Assembly: GCF_021018745.1 (NCBI RefSeq)
Contig: NZ_CP063845.1
Coordinates: 3,472,001 to 3,536,000, forward strand
Reading direction: 5' to 3'
DNA: 64,000 bases
DNA from: Gloeobacter morelensis MG652769
GTDB lineage: Bacteria > Cyanobacteriota > Cyanobacteriia > Gloeobacterales > Gloeobacteraceae
Shown here: piece by piece, positions 19,138 through 27,983 of the stretch
Layout of the letters: every line of letters starts with the position of its first letter
How positions within the stretch are numbered: position 1 is the first letter of the stretch
Notes under the pieces: generated by a model
Told to the model about the DNA's origin: nothing
The model's database searches: none
What the model saw: only the letters and a program-made list of their open reading frames with translations
Made by a program: the position numbers and the translations under genes

Positions 19138-20193
19138 TCACTTCAGGGTGAGCGTCTCGGTACGGCCGCTGCCGTCGATTTTGAGCACGCGGAAGTTGCC
19201 GGTGTCGGCGATGTATAGATGGCCCCGCTCGTCCACACCGACGGCGAACGGGTCGTTCAAGCCGGTAGCGGTGGGCGGCTCGCCCCCGGCCACTGTCGAG
19301 ATCGTGCCGTCCGGTGCGACCCGGCGCACGCGGTTGTTGTTGGTGTCGGCTACAAAGAGGTTGCCCCGGTTGTCGGCCACGGCCAGTTGGGGTCGCTCCA
19401 GGCGGGCCTGCGTCGCCGGGCCGCCGTCGCCCCCGAAACCGCCCTGCCCAGTACCCGCCACCGTACGAATCGTTCCGTCCGGCCCGATCGTCCGGATGCG
19501 GTTGTTGCCGGTGTCGGCGATCAATATCCGTCCGTCGGGCGCCACGGCGACCCCCCAGGGAAAATCGAGCCGGGCCGCCGTCGCCGGGCCGCCGTCACCG
19601 CTGTAGCCCGCTTGCCCGGTGCCTGCCACCGTGCGGATGGTTCCGTCCGGCCCAATCGCCCGGATGCGGTGGTTATACGTATCGGCCACCAGCACGTTGC
19701 CCAGCGCGTCCACCGCCACCCCGGCCGGATCGTTCAATCTGGCCTGCTTTGCCGGGCTGCCGTCGCCGCCGAAGTCGGCCTCGCCGGTCCCCGCGATCGT
19801 CTCGATGCGCCCGTCCGCACCGACGCGGCGGACGCGGTGGTGGTTGTGATCGGCGATGTAGAGGTTGTCTGCCCGGTCGCGGGCGATGCCCATCATAAAA
19901 AGCCCCGCGCGGGTCGCCGGACCGCCGTCGCCCGCGTAGTCGCTGGTGCCGTTGCCGGCAATCACCGTGGGTGAGCGTCCAGGGACAAGTTTGAGAATCT
20001 GGTTGCGGCTGTGCTCGACGACGAGCAATGCATCCCCAGGGGTGGGCAGCACGAAGACCGGGTACAAAGGTTCGTCTGTGACTGTGAGGTTATTGCCGGC
20101 CACGACGCTGCGCAGCGCAAAACTGCCCAGCGCCGCCCCCAACAGCGCAAACCACACCCATCGGGGGTCAAACCGCCGAGACTTTTCTTGCAT
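19138..20193 (-). CDS. Exported NHL-repeat beta-propeller protein
   Basis: The 351-residue protein has an N-terminal hydrophobic signal or anchor (VWFALLGAALGSFALRSVV). At least five NHL repeats follow, with units like GVAVDALGNVLVADTYNHRI, IRTVAGTGQAGYSGDGGPAT and LYIADTGNFRV. NHL repeats fold into a propeller that usually binds proteins or other ligands. The repeats are also visible as related DNA blocks about 170 bases apart. No enzymatic motif is visible. It is divergent to the HpsJ-like gene with a 67-base gap. Confidence 0.9.
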   Translation of the reverse strand: MQEKSRRFDPRWVWFALLGAALGSFALRSVVAGNNLTVTDEPLYPVFVLPTPGDALLVVEHSRNQILKLVPGRSPTVIAGNGTSDYAGDGGPATRAGLFMMGIARDRADNLYIADHNHHRVRRVGADGRIETIAGTGEADFGGDGSPAKQARLNDPAGVAVDALGNVLVADTYNHRIRAIGPDGTIRTVAGTGQAGYSGDGGPATAARLDFPWGVAVAPDGRILIADTGNNRIRTIGPDGTIRTVAGTGQGGFGGDGGPATQARLERPQLAVADNRGNLFVADTNNNRVRRVAPDGTISTVAGGEPPTATGLNDPFAVGVDERGHLYIADTGNFRVLKIDGSGRTETLTLK

Positions 20194-20260
20194 CGCGTAT
20201 CATTCGTTCAGGTCCTTTGCACCCTAGCCTGAACCAGGGTAAACCCTCGGGAGCCTCGTT

Positions 20261-20914
20261 GTGCTGAGCAAGTTCGTCGCGGGCAATCCGCTGGAACGGT
20301 TTTTTTCGTTGGCGGGGATCGCCTGCAACGGCATCTTTCTCATCAACGCAGCGGCGCTATTTATCCCGCCCCGCCCCCTCGACCCGGCCTGGGAGGTGCA
20401 ACTCATCGGGGGCCTGGTGAGCAACGCACCGCTGTTGCTGGTGGGGATTGCCCTTGTGGGAGCGGGGCGTTACCTGCGCGAGCAACCCGAGCGCTTTCGC
20501 AGCCTGCAGATTTACGCCTACGCGCTGGCGGTTGTGTTCGCCCTGTGCGCGCCGCTCCTGCTTGTCGATAGCCTGCGGCTCTACCGCGACGCCGCCGGTC
20601 GCGTCGATGCGGAGCAAAACCGCACCGCCGCCAAGATCGAGCGCCAGCAGACCCGTCTGGAGGCGGCGGTGGCGGCTGGGAATGTGCCCGCGGGTCTGGA
20701 TCTGGCCCAGGCGCGCGAGCGGCTCACAGCTGCCCAGGCCCAGACCCGCCGGGAGGCGGAGCAGGCCCGCTTCCAGGCGCGGCTCAACTACGGCAAGCTC
20801 GCCCTCAGCAAAATCGCCCTGCTCGTTGTGATCGTCGGCACGCTGCTGTTGTTCGGGCGGCTCAGCCAGCTTGCCGCCCAAGGAATTGCCCTCGATCCTG
20901 ATATCGTCGGCTGA
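20261..20914 (+). CDS. HpsJ-like membrane protein
   Basis: The 217-residue protein starts at GTG 20261. It has two N-terminal membrane helices (FFSLAGIACNGIFLINAAALF; APLLLVGIALVGAGRYL), a third (YALAVVFALCAPLLLVD), a charged coiled-coil stretch (about residues 115-185, DAEQNRTAAKIERQQTR) and a last helix (LALSKIALLVVIVGTLLLFG). This layout is that of the cyanobacterial HpsJ family, linked in filamentous species to polysaccharide secretion and in unicells often without known role. Family call is by layout and a few landmarks. Confidence 0.7.
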   Translation: MLSKFVAGNPLERFFSLAGIACNGIFLINAAALFIPPRPLDPAWEVQLIGGLVSNAPLLLVGIALVGAGRYLREQPERFRSLQIYAYALAVVFALCAPLLLVDSLRLYRDAAGRVDAEQNRTAAKIERQQTRLEAAVAAGNVPAGLDLAQARERLTAAQAQTRREAEQARFQARLNYGKLALSKIALLVVIVGTLLLFGRLSQLAAQGIALDPDIVG

Positions 20915-20996
20915 AGGATTTGGGTGTGGAAACCGCTCCACGATGGGTACGGTTTTCTCCTCCGGGGCAAATCCGGGGGCTCATTACCGTAGAGAC

Positions 20997-21476
20997 ATGG
21001 AGCCCATGGAGACAAACCCGATGGTAATGATGCGTTTCAATCCCGATCGCGACATCGACGCTCTGCGCAGCGACATGATCGACCGCGTGTTCGGCGGGCT
21101 GCTCGGTCCGCTGAGCGGCCGCGATCTTTCCCCGGCCATTCGCGTCTGGGAGAGCCCCGAAGCCTTTACCGTTCAGGCGCTCGTACCCGGTCTGGACCGC
21201 GAGAGCCTGGACATTCAGGCCGCCCCCTACGGCCTGTCGATGGGCGGCAAGATTCGCTTCGCCGCACCGGAAGGGGTGACCGTCCGCCACAGCGAGTTCG
21301 GCAACGGCGAATTTCGCCGCACGCTGCAGCTGGCCACCCAGATCCGCTCCGAAGCGGTTCAAGCCGGCTACAGCGACGGCATCCTCACCGTCACCCTGCC
21401 CAAAGTCGAGTCCCAGCGCGTCGTGAAAGTCAAGCTGGACGAGACGGTGGATACCACCGCCGCCCAGTCCAACTAA
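20997..21476 (+). CDS. Hsp20/alpha-crystallin-like small heat shock protein
   Basis: From ATG 20997 the protein has 159 residues; ATG 21006 and 21021 are possible alternatives, the last with GGAG at better spacing. The alpha-crystallin core begins at IRVWESPEAFTVQALVPGLD and includes FRRTLQLATQI and the terminal strand YSDGILTVTLPKVES. Small heat shock proteins hold unfolding proteins in solution. The usual C-terminal I-x-I motif is not obvious. The middle of the crystallin domain is somewhat diverged. Confidence 0.87.
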   Translation: MEPMETNPMVMMRFNPDRDIDALRSDMIDRVFGGLLGPLSGRDLSPAIRVWESPEAFTVQALVPGLDRESLDIQAAPYGLSMGGKIRFAAPEGVTVRHSEFGNGEFRRTLQLATQIRSEAVQAGYSDGILTVTLPKVESQRVVKVKLDETVDTTAAQSN

Positions 21477-21488
21477 CTCCCACCGGCC

Positions 21489-23237
21489 TTACTCCCCTCC
21501 CCTGCCTAGCGGGGGAGGGGTCCAAAAGGCGAACTGGTCGTCTCTTTGCTGTTCGGTTTGGGCGGGCCCAAGCAGCAGATAGGCCCCGTAGCGGTTTTGC
21601 ACTTTCAGTTGCGACAGCGAGGCGATCTGTCCGACTTCCGACTGCCGTGCCACTACCCACAAGCTCGGCTCGCTGCGCAGCAGGCGGGCCAGTTGCTCGG
21701 GAGAGCGGGGGTTGGCGACCTGCCGCCGGGCGTAGAAAGGCGGCAGGTAGGTTAGCGGCCCATAAAACGCCAGCGGTGAGCGGCCCACCCGGTCGATGTA
21801 CTGCACCTGGGGTGTGGAGACGTAGGCGTCGACCCTGGCCATAAAGACGATCCAGACCAGATTGGCCGTGACGCCGCCGGTGGCCAGCAGTCCTGCAACG
21901 GCGAGGCGCCCGCGCCCCATCCCAAAGCAGACGACGGTGAACAGAGTGGCTGCGATCAGCCAGAGGCCGGGTCCGTAGGTCAACCAGCCCCAATCGACGG
22001 GGGTATCGAGGTAAGCGCGGGCGGACGGATCGCCCAGATAAGGTTCCAGCAGCGCCGGGTGGTTGCCGATGTAGGGCAGCGCGAGCATCGGGGCTGCCAG
22101 CGCCAGGGCCACGAGCACCAGGGCCGCCAGTTCCAGCGGGTGGGGGCGCAGTTTTCCCTGCTGCAACCGGTAGAGAACGCGTGCGGCCAGAAAGGCCCCC
22201 GGCACCTGCAACAGCGAGGCGTAGTGAATGAGCTTGGTTTTGACTAGAACCTCAAAAAGCAGCAGGATCAGGACAAACAGCACCATCGCCAGGATCTGAA
22301 AGCGCCGCTCGCGATAAAAAGCCCGTTCGCTAATCCCGCGCAGCAGAAAAATCGAAAACGGGAAGCAGCCCAGTAAAAAGACGAGGGTGTGGAAAAAGGG
22401 CACGCCGGGGTGGCCGTCGTTGGTGCCGGTGATGCGCAATTGATAGGTGACAAATTCGCCGACGAAGGCCGGGCCGTGGGCCAGGGTCTCCAGGGCAAAC
22501 CAGGAACCCGCCACCGCGAGCGCCGCGATCAGGCCCAGGCCCACCGACCACGGCGAAAGACGCGGTCTGGAGACAAAGATTTTGTAGATCGCAAAGCAAG
22601 GGATGACGATGGCCAGGGCGAGCGGTCCTTTGACGAGCACCGCAAAGCCCAGGCATAAGGACGCCAACCCCAGATAGCCCCCCGGCAGCCGGCCGGGCCG
22701 GGGAATCGGCGGATCGAGCCAATCGCTGCGGCGCCCCTCGTCGTAGGCAAATAGACACACCAGGCTGCTCAGCACAAAAAAGTTGAAGGTCGGATCGATG
22801 AGGCCGAGCTTACCCTGTACTGCGGGCAAAATCCCCAGTCCAAAAAGAGCCGCCCACAAAAGCCCGAAGCCGGGCGAGACGATAAAACTGCCGGCCAGAA
22901 ACACCAGTGCCCCGGTGGCGGCGGTGAAGATGGCGCTCGGCAGCCGGGCTGCCCCTTCGCTGACGCCGAACCAGTGAAAGCTCAGCGCCTGCAGCCAGAA
23001 AAAACCCGGCGGCTTCTCAAAAAACGGCACGTAATTGACAAAAACCCGCAGATAATCGTTGCGCTCGACCATCTCACGGGCAGCTTCCGCAAAGATCAAC
23101 TCGTCCCAATCAAAAAGATGCAACGAACCGATAAAGGGCAGATAGGCCGCCAGCAGCAGGCCAAAGACCCCCGAGGCCATCGCCAGGAGCGCACCGAAGG
23201 CAACGGGTCTTGAGGCATTGGACAGTCTGCTTGCCAT
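21489..23237 (-). CDS. Glycosyltransferase family 39 (ArnT/PMT-like) membrane protein
   Basis: The 582-residue integral membrane protein carries the GT39 first-loop motif LFDWDELIFAEAAREMVERN with the catalytic Asp-Glu. YVPFFEKPPGFFWLQALSF follows, and about a dozen hydrophobic helices come after it. Members transfer sugars from lipid carriers to lipid A or proteins in the periplasm. Acceptor is unknown here. The C-terminus (TPPPLGRGGE) is encoded by a GC-rich palindromic stretch (CCCCTCCCC with GGGGAGGGG near 21492-21520), which could also act in transcription termination. No strong ribosome binding site is seen before ATG 23237. Confidence 0.9.
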   Translation of the reverse strand: MASRLSNASRPVAFGALLAMASGVFGLLLAAYLPFIGSLHLFDWDELIFAEAAREMVERNDYLRVFVNYVPFFEKPPGFFWLQALSFHWFGVSEGAARLPSAIFTAATGALVFLAGSFIVSPGFGLLWAALFGLGILPAVQGKLGLIDPTFNFFVLSSLVCLFAYDEGRRSDWLDPPIPRPGRLPGGYLGLASLCLGFAVLVKGPLALAIVIPCFAIYKIFVSRPRLSPWSVGLGLIAALAVAGSWFALETLAHGPAFVGEFVTYQLRITGTNDGHPGVPFFHTLVFLLGCFPFSIFLLRGISERAFYRERRFQILAMVLFVLILLLFEVLVKTKLIHYASLLQVPGAFLAARVLYRLQQGKLRPHPLELAALVLVALALAAPMLALPYIGNHPALLEPYLGDPSARAYLDTPVDWGWLTYGPGLWLIAATLFTVVCFGMGRGRLAVAGLLATGGVTANLVWIVFMARVDAYVSTPQVQYIDRVGRSPLAFYGPLTYLPPFYARRQVANPRSPEQLARLLRSEPSLWVVARQSEVGQIASLSQLKVQNRYGAYLLLGPAQTEQQRDDQFAFWTPPPLGRGGE

Positions 23238-23326
23238 GACATTCTGCCGCCAGGGATCAGTGGCAAGTTAGCAAATTTAACGGCGCTGGTACAATCGGGG
23301 GCGAACAGCGGTGCGGGGTATAGAGC

Positions 23327-23698
23327 TTGGGCTGGTGCGTCAGAGGAATCCGGGGAGCGACGACCGTCGAAGAAAACAGCAAAGCAGCGATCGAGCAGGC
23401 GGTTGTCGAATTGATGGCTTCGATCTGCGAGCGCAACGTCTTTGAACCCCAGGACATCGGCTGCGTCATCTTCACAGCCACCAGTGATCTCGACGCGCTG
23501 TTTCCTTCCCAGGCCGCCCGCTGCCACCTGCGCGGCTGGGAGAACGTGGCCCTACTGGATCTGGCCCAACTGGAGGTGCCGGGCAGCGTTCCCCGCTGCA
23601 TCCGGGTGCTGCTGCAGATCAACACCCCCCACCCCCAACCGGAAATCCAGCACGTCTACCTGCGCGGCGCCCGCGGGCTGCGGCCCGACCGAGTTTAG
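23327..23698 (+). CDS. aroH: Chorismate mutase, AroH class
   Basis: The 123-residue AroH-type enzyme converts chorismate to prephenate on the phenylalanine/tyrosine pathway. Landmarks are VRGIRGATTVEENS at the start, the conserved Glu-rich helix, VIFTATSDLDALFP, ALLDLAQLEVPGSVPRCIRV and VYLRGARGLRPD at the end. The only early start in frame is TTG 23327, since a stop precedes it and no ATG or GTG lies before the conserved region. Length is typical (about 120-127). Confidence 0.95.
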   Translation: MGWCVRGIRGATTVEENSKAAIEQAVVELMASICERNVFEPQDIGCVIFTATSDLDALFPSQAARCHLRGWENVALLDLAQLEVPGSVPRCIRVLLQINTPHPQPEIQHVYLRGARGLRPDRV

Positions 23699-23744
23699 GC
23701 AGGCGAAAATATACGGATTATCAGCGCCCGAACGGCGACTGCCC

Positions 23745-24137
23745 ATGAACGACGAAACTACGAAAATGGATAGCAGTTCTCCTGGCTCCTCTGAAATGCC
23801 CGCCTGGGTACCCGCAAATATTGAGGAATTACAGCAACTTGTGCTCGTCCAGGACGCCCAGAAAGACCGCCTGTACGCGCTCGTGAGTGAATTGGGCAAT
23901 TTGTTCGACGCACTGCACCCGGTTTTGGATGCGGCAGTACCCGGGTGGTGGGAAAAGCAACAGCCCTTGTTGAAAATTCGAGAGGAACTGGCTGGTTGGC
24001 AGCCCGAGCGTGTCTGTGAGGCAAAACATCGCCTGGGGCTTGTCGTTCGAGGACTGCCTCCCAAAAAAGCAGCGGAAACGCTCCAGAAGCGGCGAACCAC
24101 CTTGACAGATGAACAACGCCAAGAGCTTGGGTATTGA
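23745..24137 (+). CDS. Hypothetical soluble protein
   Basis: ATG 23745 opens a 130-residue frame with normal codon use: a Ser-rich start, then a likely helical middle (IEELQQLVLVQDAQKDRLYALVSEL) and a basic end (KKAAETLQKRRTTLTDEQRQ). No membrane span, cysteine motif or known family is seen. It lies 46 bases after aroH on the same strand and may be co-transcribed with it. I do not assign a function. Confidence 0.7.
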   Translation: MNDETTKMDSSSPGSSEMPAWVPANIEELQQLVLVQDAQKDRLYALVSELGNLFDALHPVLDAAVPGWWEKQQPLLKIREELAGWQPERVCEAKHRLGLVVRGLPPKKAAETLQKRRTTLTDEQRQELGY

Positions 24138-24240
24138 TTGCTAGTTTCCTATCGAGCTGAGGTAGTGCCTGCCGGTTGTCGGGGCTACGGGTACGCAACG
24201 GTTGTGGCACAATCCAATTCGGTCTGTTGCTGGATCTTCG

Positions 24241-26130
24241 ATGCGCCAAGTCCGTCCGTTCCCGTGGTTGCCCGCAGGCGTATTGCTGGGGCTGACCTGC
24301 GCCGCCCCGGCGGCTGCCCAGATCCCTCCCGCCTTCACCGTCGAGTGCGATGTGTTTATTGCTGGTGGCGGCTTCGGAGGAGTGGCGGCGGCGATCGAGG
24401 CACTCGAACTGGGCAAAAAAGTCTGCGTGAGTGAGATCACCGACTGGATCGGCGGCCAGGTTTCCCAGCAGGGAGTCTCGGCCCTCGATGAGCGGCCCCT
24501 GCAGCGCAACAATCCCACCCTGTTTGCCCGCGGCTACGAGCAGTTTCGCCAGGCTGTGCGCGCCAAATATGGCGGTGAGCGCAACCCCGGCCGCTGCTGG
24601 GTGAGCGAACTGTGCTTTTCACCCCAGGTGGGGGTACAGGTGCTCGAAGAGCGGCTCGCCCCCTTCAGGGCCAGCGGGCAACTGACGCTGCTGACCGATA
24701 CCGTCGTCAAGACCCTCGAAGTGGAAGGAGGCCGGGTGCGCTCCCTCACCACCCTCACCCACATCCCCAGAGCTCCTGCCCAGGGAGTCAACAGCCGCCC
24801 GCTGTCGTCTTTTTATCGCGACTGGTACGACCCGCGGCCTTCGGAATTTTTTGATAAACGCCCCACCCGCTTTGTCCCCACCGCCGCCCGTCGGGGCAAA
24901 CAGGTGGAGTGGGTGGTGATTGACGCCACCGAGACCGGCGAACTGTGGCCCCTGGCAGGCGTGCCCTACCGGGTCGGCACCGACCGACAGAACCGCTGGG
25001 AACCCTCCGCGCATCCCGACGGTGAAGACCCCTACTGCACCCAGGGATTTACCTACACCTTTGCGATGGAGCAGACCGACGCGCCCCAGGCCCATACCAG
25101 ACCGCCAGGGTACGACTCGCTCTACAACGGCGGCTACTACAGCTACGAGGCGGAGCGCTTCAATTTTGCGATGATCTTTACCTATCGCCGCATCCGCGGA
25201 ACCGTGGACGGTATGGGCATCGAGGCGATGCGCCCCGGAGATCAATCGATGCAGAACTGGACCTGGGGCAACGACTGGCGGCTTTCGACGGCCGAGACGA
25301 ATTTGATCCTCACCGAGGAGCAGTTGCGCACCCAGGGGCAGCTTTCCGCAGGCGGCTGGCAAGGAGGCTTGCGCCCGGAGGCGCTCGCCATGGCCGAGGA
25401 GCACGCCCTGGGCTACTTTTACTGGTTGGTGGCGGGTACCACCGATTCGCAGCTGCAAAAGAACAACCCGAACTACGTCAAAGCGACCTACCCCAACTAC
25501 ACCTACCTGGCGGGTGCCGCCAGTCCGATGGGTACCGCCCACGGCCTGTCGCGCTATCCCTACATCCGCGAAGGGCGGCGGCTGGTGGGACGGCCCTCGA
25601 TTGCCTACCCTTACGGATTTACCATCTACGAAACCGACATCTCCCGCGCCCACCAGGACCCGGTGCTCAATCCCGACCGGCCCTTTATCTTTCTCGATTC
25701 GGTGGGGATCGGTCAGTACCCGATCGACTTTCACGCCTGCATCAAAGAGAATTTTGAGCCCTCGCCCTACGAAGCGCGCGAAGCCCCTGCGGCCAGCTAC
25801 CCCTACCAGTTGCCCCTGCGCGCCCTGATTCCTCAAAAAATCGACAACCTGCTGGCCGGAGCCAAGAATATCGCCACCAGTCACATCACCAACGGCTCCT
25901 ACCGCGTCCATCCGATCGAATGGGCGATCGGGGCGGCGGCGGGCAACACGGCGGCTTTTGTGCTCGATCGCGATATCACCGCAGCTGCGATCGTGGCAGG
26001 GCTAGATGCGGTCAACCCCGATGCCGACAAACTGCTGCGCGCCCTGCAACGGCAAATCGTCTCGCGCGGCAACCCGATCGCCGTGCCCGGCACGACGATT
26101 TTCGAGACTCAGTGGGCAGATTCCAAGTAA
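24241..26130 (+). CDS. Exported FAD-dependent oxidoreductase
   Basis: The 629-residue protein starts at ATG 24241 with a signal peptide (LPAGVLLGLTCAAPAAAQ). Right after it comes the FAD-binding Rossmann motif in DVFIAGGGFGGVAAAIEALE. Further landmarks are GGQVSQQGVSALDE, VVIDATETGELWPLAGVPY, TSHITNGSYRVHPIEWAIG and a C-terminal FAD contact region GNTAAFVLDRDI. It belongs to the FAD-dependent oxidoreductase family related to those found with xanthan lyase-type domains; the substrate is unknown. Export of a flavoprotein without a twin-arginine signal is notable: the N-terminus has only MRQVRPF. Confidence 0.85.
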   Translation: MRQVRPFPWLPAGVLLGLTCAAPAAAQIPPAFTVECDVFIAGGGFGGVAAAIEALELGKKVCVSEITDWIGGQVSQQGVSALDERPLQRNNPTLFARGYEQFRQAVRAKYGGERNPGRCWVSELCFSPQVGVQVLEERLAPFRASGQLTLLTDTVVKTLEVEGGRVRSLTTLTHIPRAPAQGVNSRPLSSFYRDWYDPRPSEFFDKRPTRFVPTAARRGKQVEWVVIDATETGELWPLAGVPYRVGTDRQNRWEPSAHPDGEDPYCTQGFTYTFAMEQTDAPQAHTRPPGYDSLYNGGYYSYEAERFNFAMIFTYRRIRGTVDGMGIEAMRPGDQSMQNWTWGNDWRLSTAETNLILTEEQLRTQGQLSAGGWQGGLRPEALAMAEEHALGYFYWLVAGTTDSQLQKNNPNYVKATYPNYTYLAGAASPMGTAHGLSRYPYIREGRRLVGRPSIAYPYGFTIYETDISRAHQDPVLNPDRPFIFLDSVGIGQYPIDFHACIKENFEPSPYEAREAPAASYPYQLPLRALIPQKIDNLLAGAKNIATSHITNGSYRVHPIEWAIGAAAGNTAAFVLDRDITAAAIVAGLDAVNPDADKLLRALQRQIVSRGNPIAVPGTTIFETQWADSK

Positions 26131-26143
26131 AGCCAAAAGAACA

Positions 26144-26257
26144 TTACCAGTAGTTCGGGAGCATACCAAGACGCTCTTCTACTGCATCTTTAAACGCCTC
26201 GTGAAATGCAATGGCCTTATCAAGGTACAGTTCTACTTGCTCGTTAAAGCGCCGCAC
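26144..26257 (-). CDS. Possible 37-residue protein or gene remnant after purN
   Basis: A frame from GTG 26257 to TAA 26144 reads MRRFNEQVELYLDKAI, then AFHEAFKDAVEERLGMLPNYW, an amphipathic helical peptide with protein-like composition. It overlaps the last 14 bases of purN in another frame. No good ribosome binding site is visible. It may be a real small protein, or the tail of a larger gene whose front was lost. Confidence 0.3.
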   Translation of the reverse strand: MRRFNEQVELYLDKAIAFHEAFKDAVEERLGMLPNYW

Positions 26258-26867
26258 AGTCTGCGGACACGATACGGGCGCGGTTGCCTTCGATACGCAC
26301 CTGGCCCTCGGCAAAAAGCCGCACCGCCTCAGGAAGAATCCGGTACTCGTGGGCATGGATGCGCGCAGCCAGGGTCTCGGGGGTGTCCTCCTCGCGTACC
26401 GGCTCCGCCGCCTGCAGGATAATCGGACCGGCATCGACTTCGAGGCGGACGATATGGACCGTGCAACCGGCCACTTTGACGCCGTAGTCGAGGGCCTGCT
26501 CGATCGCCTTTGCGCCCCGAAAGGCGGGCAGCAGACTCGGATGGATGTTGAGGATGCGATCTGCAAAGCGGCCAATCAACACCTCCGTCACCCTGCGCAT
26601 CCAACCGGCCATCACCACCAGTTCGACACCGTGGGCGTCGAGGGTAGAGGCAATCTCTTCGTCGAGTACTTCGCGGCTGACGAATTTGCGGTGGTCGAGC
26701 AGCACCGCCGCAATGCCCGCGGCGCGGGCGCGCTCGGCGACGTAGGCACCGGGGTTGTTGTAGATGAGTACGGCGATTTCGACCGGCAATCGGCCTGAGC
26801 GCGCCGCATCGGCGAGCACCTGAAAGTTGGTGCCGCTACCGGAGGCCAGCACGCCGACGCGCAGCAA
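26244..26867 (-). CDS. purN: Phosphoribosylglycinamide formyltransferase PurN
   Basis: The 207-residue folate-dependent GAR transformylase catalyses the third step of purine synthesis. Landmarks are the N-terminal VGVLASGSGTNFQVL, the catalytic ILNIHPSLLPAFRG with Asn and His, and VDAGPIILQ with Asp. The start is TTG 26867, eight bases after the thf1 stop, with GAGG at correct spacing. No ATG or GTG exists before the conserved beginning. Length is standard. Confidence 0.95.
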   Translation of the reverse strand: MLRVGVLASGSGTNFQVLADAARSGRLPVEIAVLIYNNPGAYVAERARAAGIAAVLLDHRKFVSREVLDEEIASTLDAHGVELVVMAGWMRRVTEVLIGRFADRILNIHPSLLPAFRGAKAIEQALDYGVKVAGCTVHIVRLEVDAGPIILQAAEPVREEDTPETLAARIHAHEYRILPEAVRLFAEGQVRIEGNRARIVSADCAAL

Positions 26868-26875
26868 CGCTCGCC

Positions 26876-27562
26876 TCAACCCGGCTGGGAAACGGCCCGT
26901 TCCTCGCGCTTGCGGCGTTCGGTCTGGCTCAGTTCGTCGACGACTTCTTTGGAGCGCTTGATGCGTTCGAGCACCGCGTGGAAAAAGTCGAGATCGCGCT
27001 TGACGCGGTTGTAGTCGAGTGTGAGGTAGGTGCAGACCTGCTGGAGCCGCTCGAGGCGATCTTTTTCGGACATCGCTGCCGCGCGGCCCACCTGCTCCAG
27101 AATATTGGCGAGCCCCAACGAGAACAACCGGCTGTACTTGAAGCGCTCGGCGCCTGCGATCCCGGTGAGGGTGTCGCTCACGGTCTTCAGGCGACCGTCG
27201 CCCGCTTCGCGCTTGCCCGCCATCACCTCGAGCACTTCCTGTGCAGGCAGCTCGGCGGCAATCGCCCGCCACTGGGCGGCGTCCGCGTGCAACTGGTCGT
27301 AGGATAGTTCGAGGGCCGTGCAGAAGGCGCGCAAGATGGCATCGCGCTGTTCGACGGGCGTGTAGCCCTCCATCAAAGCCTGGTAAGCGGTCAGTAGACC
27401 CGTGGCAAACAGCGGGTCATAGCGAAAATCCTGGTTGGTGATGAGCAAGTGCACCTCCACGAGCAACTCGTCGATTACCCGGCGGTAGATCGAGTTGACG
27501 GGCCGCGGGTAGGCGGCGAAAAAGGCCCGCTTGCTATCGGATACAGTGCGTTTGCTGGTCAC
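26876..27562 (-). CDS. thf1: Thylakoid formation protein Thf1/Psb29
   Basis: The 228-residue protein matches the Thf1/Psb29 family: TVSDSKRAFFAAYPRPVNSIYRRVIDELLVEVHLL near the start, FRYDPLFATGLLTAYQALMEGY, FKYSRLFSLGLANILE and a charged coiled-coil C-terminus. In plants and cyanobacteria it is linked to thylakoid organisation and photosystem II biogenesis or repair. If the host is Gloeobacter, which has no thylakoids, it must act at the plasma membrane. It lies in a leftward run with DUF1818, and purN follows. Confidence 0.95.
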   Translation of the reverse strand: MTSKRTVSDSKRAFFAAYPRPVNSIYRRVIDELLVEVHLLITNQDFRYDPLFATGLLTAYQALMEGYTPVEQRDAILRAFCTALELSYDQLHADAAQWRAIAAELPAQEVLEVMAGKREAGDGRLKTVSDTLTGIAGAERFKYSRLFSLGLANILEQVGRAAAMSEKDRLERLQQVCTYLTLDYNRVKRDLDFFHAVLERIKRSKEVVDELSQTERRKREERAVSQPG

Positions 27563-27596
27563 TTCGATACTCTCAGGAGGCGTCCTGAACCATTGT

Positions 27597-27983
27597 CTAC
27601 TGCTGAAGCCCGGACAGCAAGCCTGCCCCCGCCAGCTGCTCCAGAGCTTCTATCACCTCGGCAGCTACGGGAGCAGGCCAGCTTCCCTCGGCGGCCCGGC
27701 TCCCTACCATGCGCAGCCGCAACCCGAAGGCGTCGGCCGCGCCAGATATATGCAATTCTACAAAAGAATTCCCCACGGAAAGTGCCAGGTTCTCCCCGTC
27801 CATCAACTGCGCGAGGCTCACCTGCCATTGCCGGTGGAGCGAGGCGAGGGCCGCAAGCAGCTGTACCGTCTCCGGCCGGGTCAATTCAAAAGACCAGTCC
27901 GCACCGCCCACCAGCGCGCAGTAGGGTTCGCGCTCAGGATCAAAGGCGACGATCCACTTGTCGGTCTCTCGCCAGAAGTTCAT
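27597..27983 (-). CDS. DUF1818 family protein
   Basis: The 128-residue cyanobacterial protein shows the DUF1818 pattern: FWRETDKWIVAFDPER, YCALVGGADWSFELTRPE, LMDGENLALSVGNSFVELHISG and GSRAAEGSWPAPV. Function is unknown, and the family is confined to oxygenic phototrophs as far as I know. The start (ATG 27983) overlaps the stop of the upstream gene as TGATG, so translation is coupled. thf1 follows 34 bases later. Confidence 0.85.
   Translation of the reverse strand: MNFWRETDKWIVAFDPEREPYCALVGGADWSFELTRPETVQLLAALASLHRQWQVSLAQLMDGENLALSVGNSFVELHISGAADAFGLRLRMVGSRAAEGSWPAPVAAEVIEALEQLAGAGLLSGLQQ

Noticed and set aside
19250-19950. Regular DNA repeats that might be taken for an array
   Set aside because: They are the coding repeats of the NHL propeller, with period about 170 bases and variable sequence, not CRISPR-like.
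24619-25911. 430-codon frame opposite the FAD oxidoreductase
   Set aside because: Shadow of a well-supported flavoprotein; composition is not protein-like.
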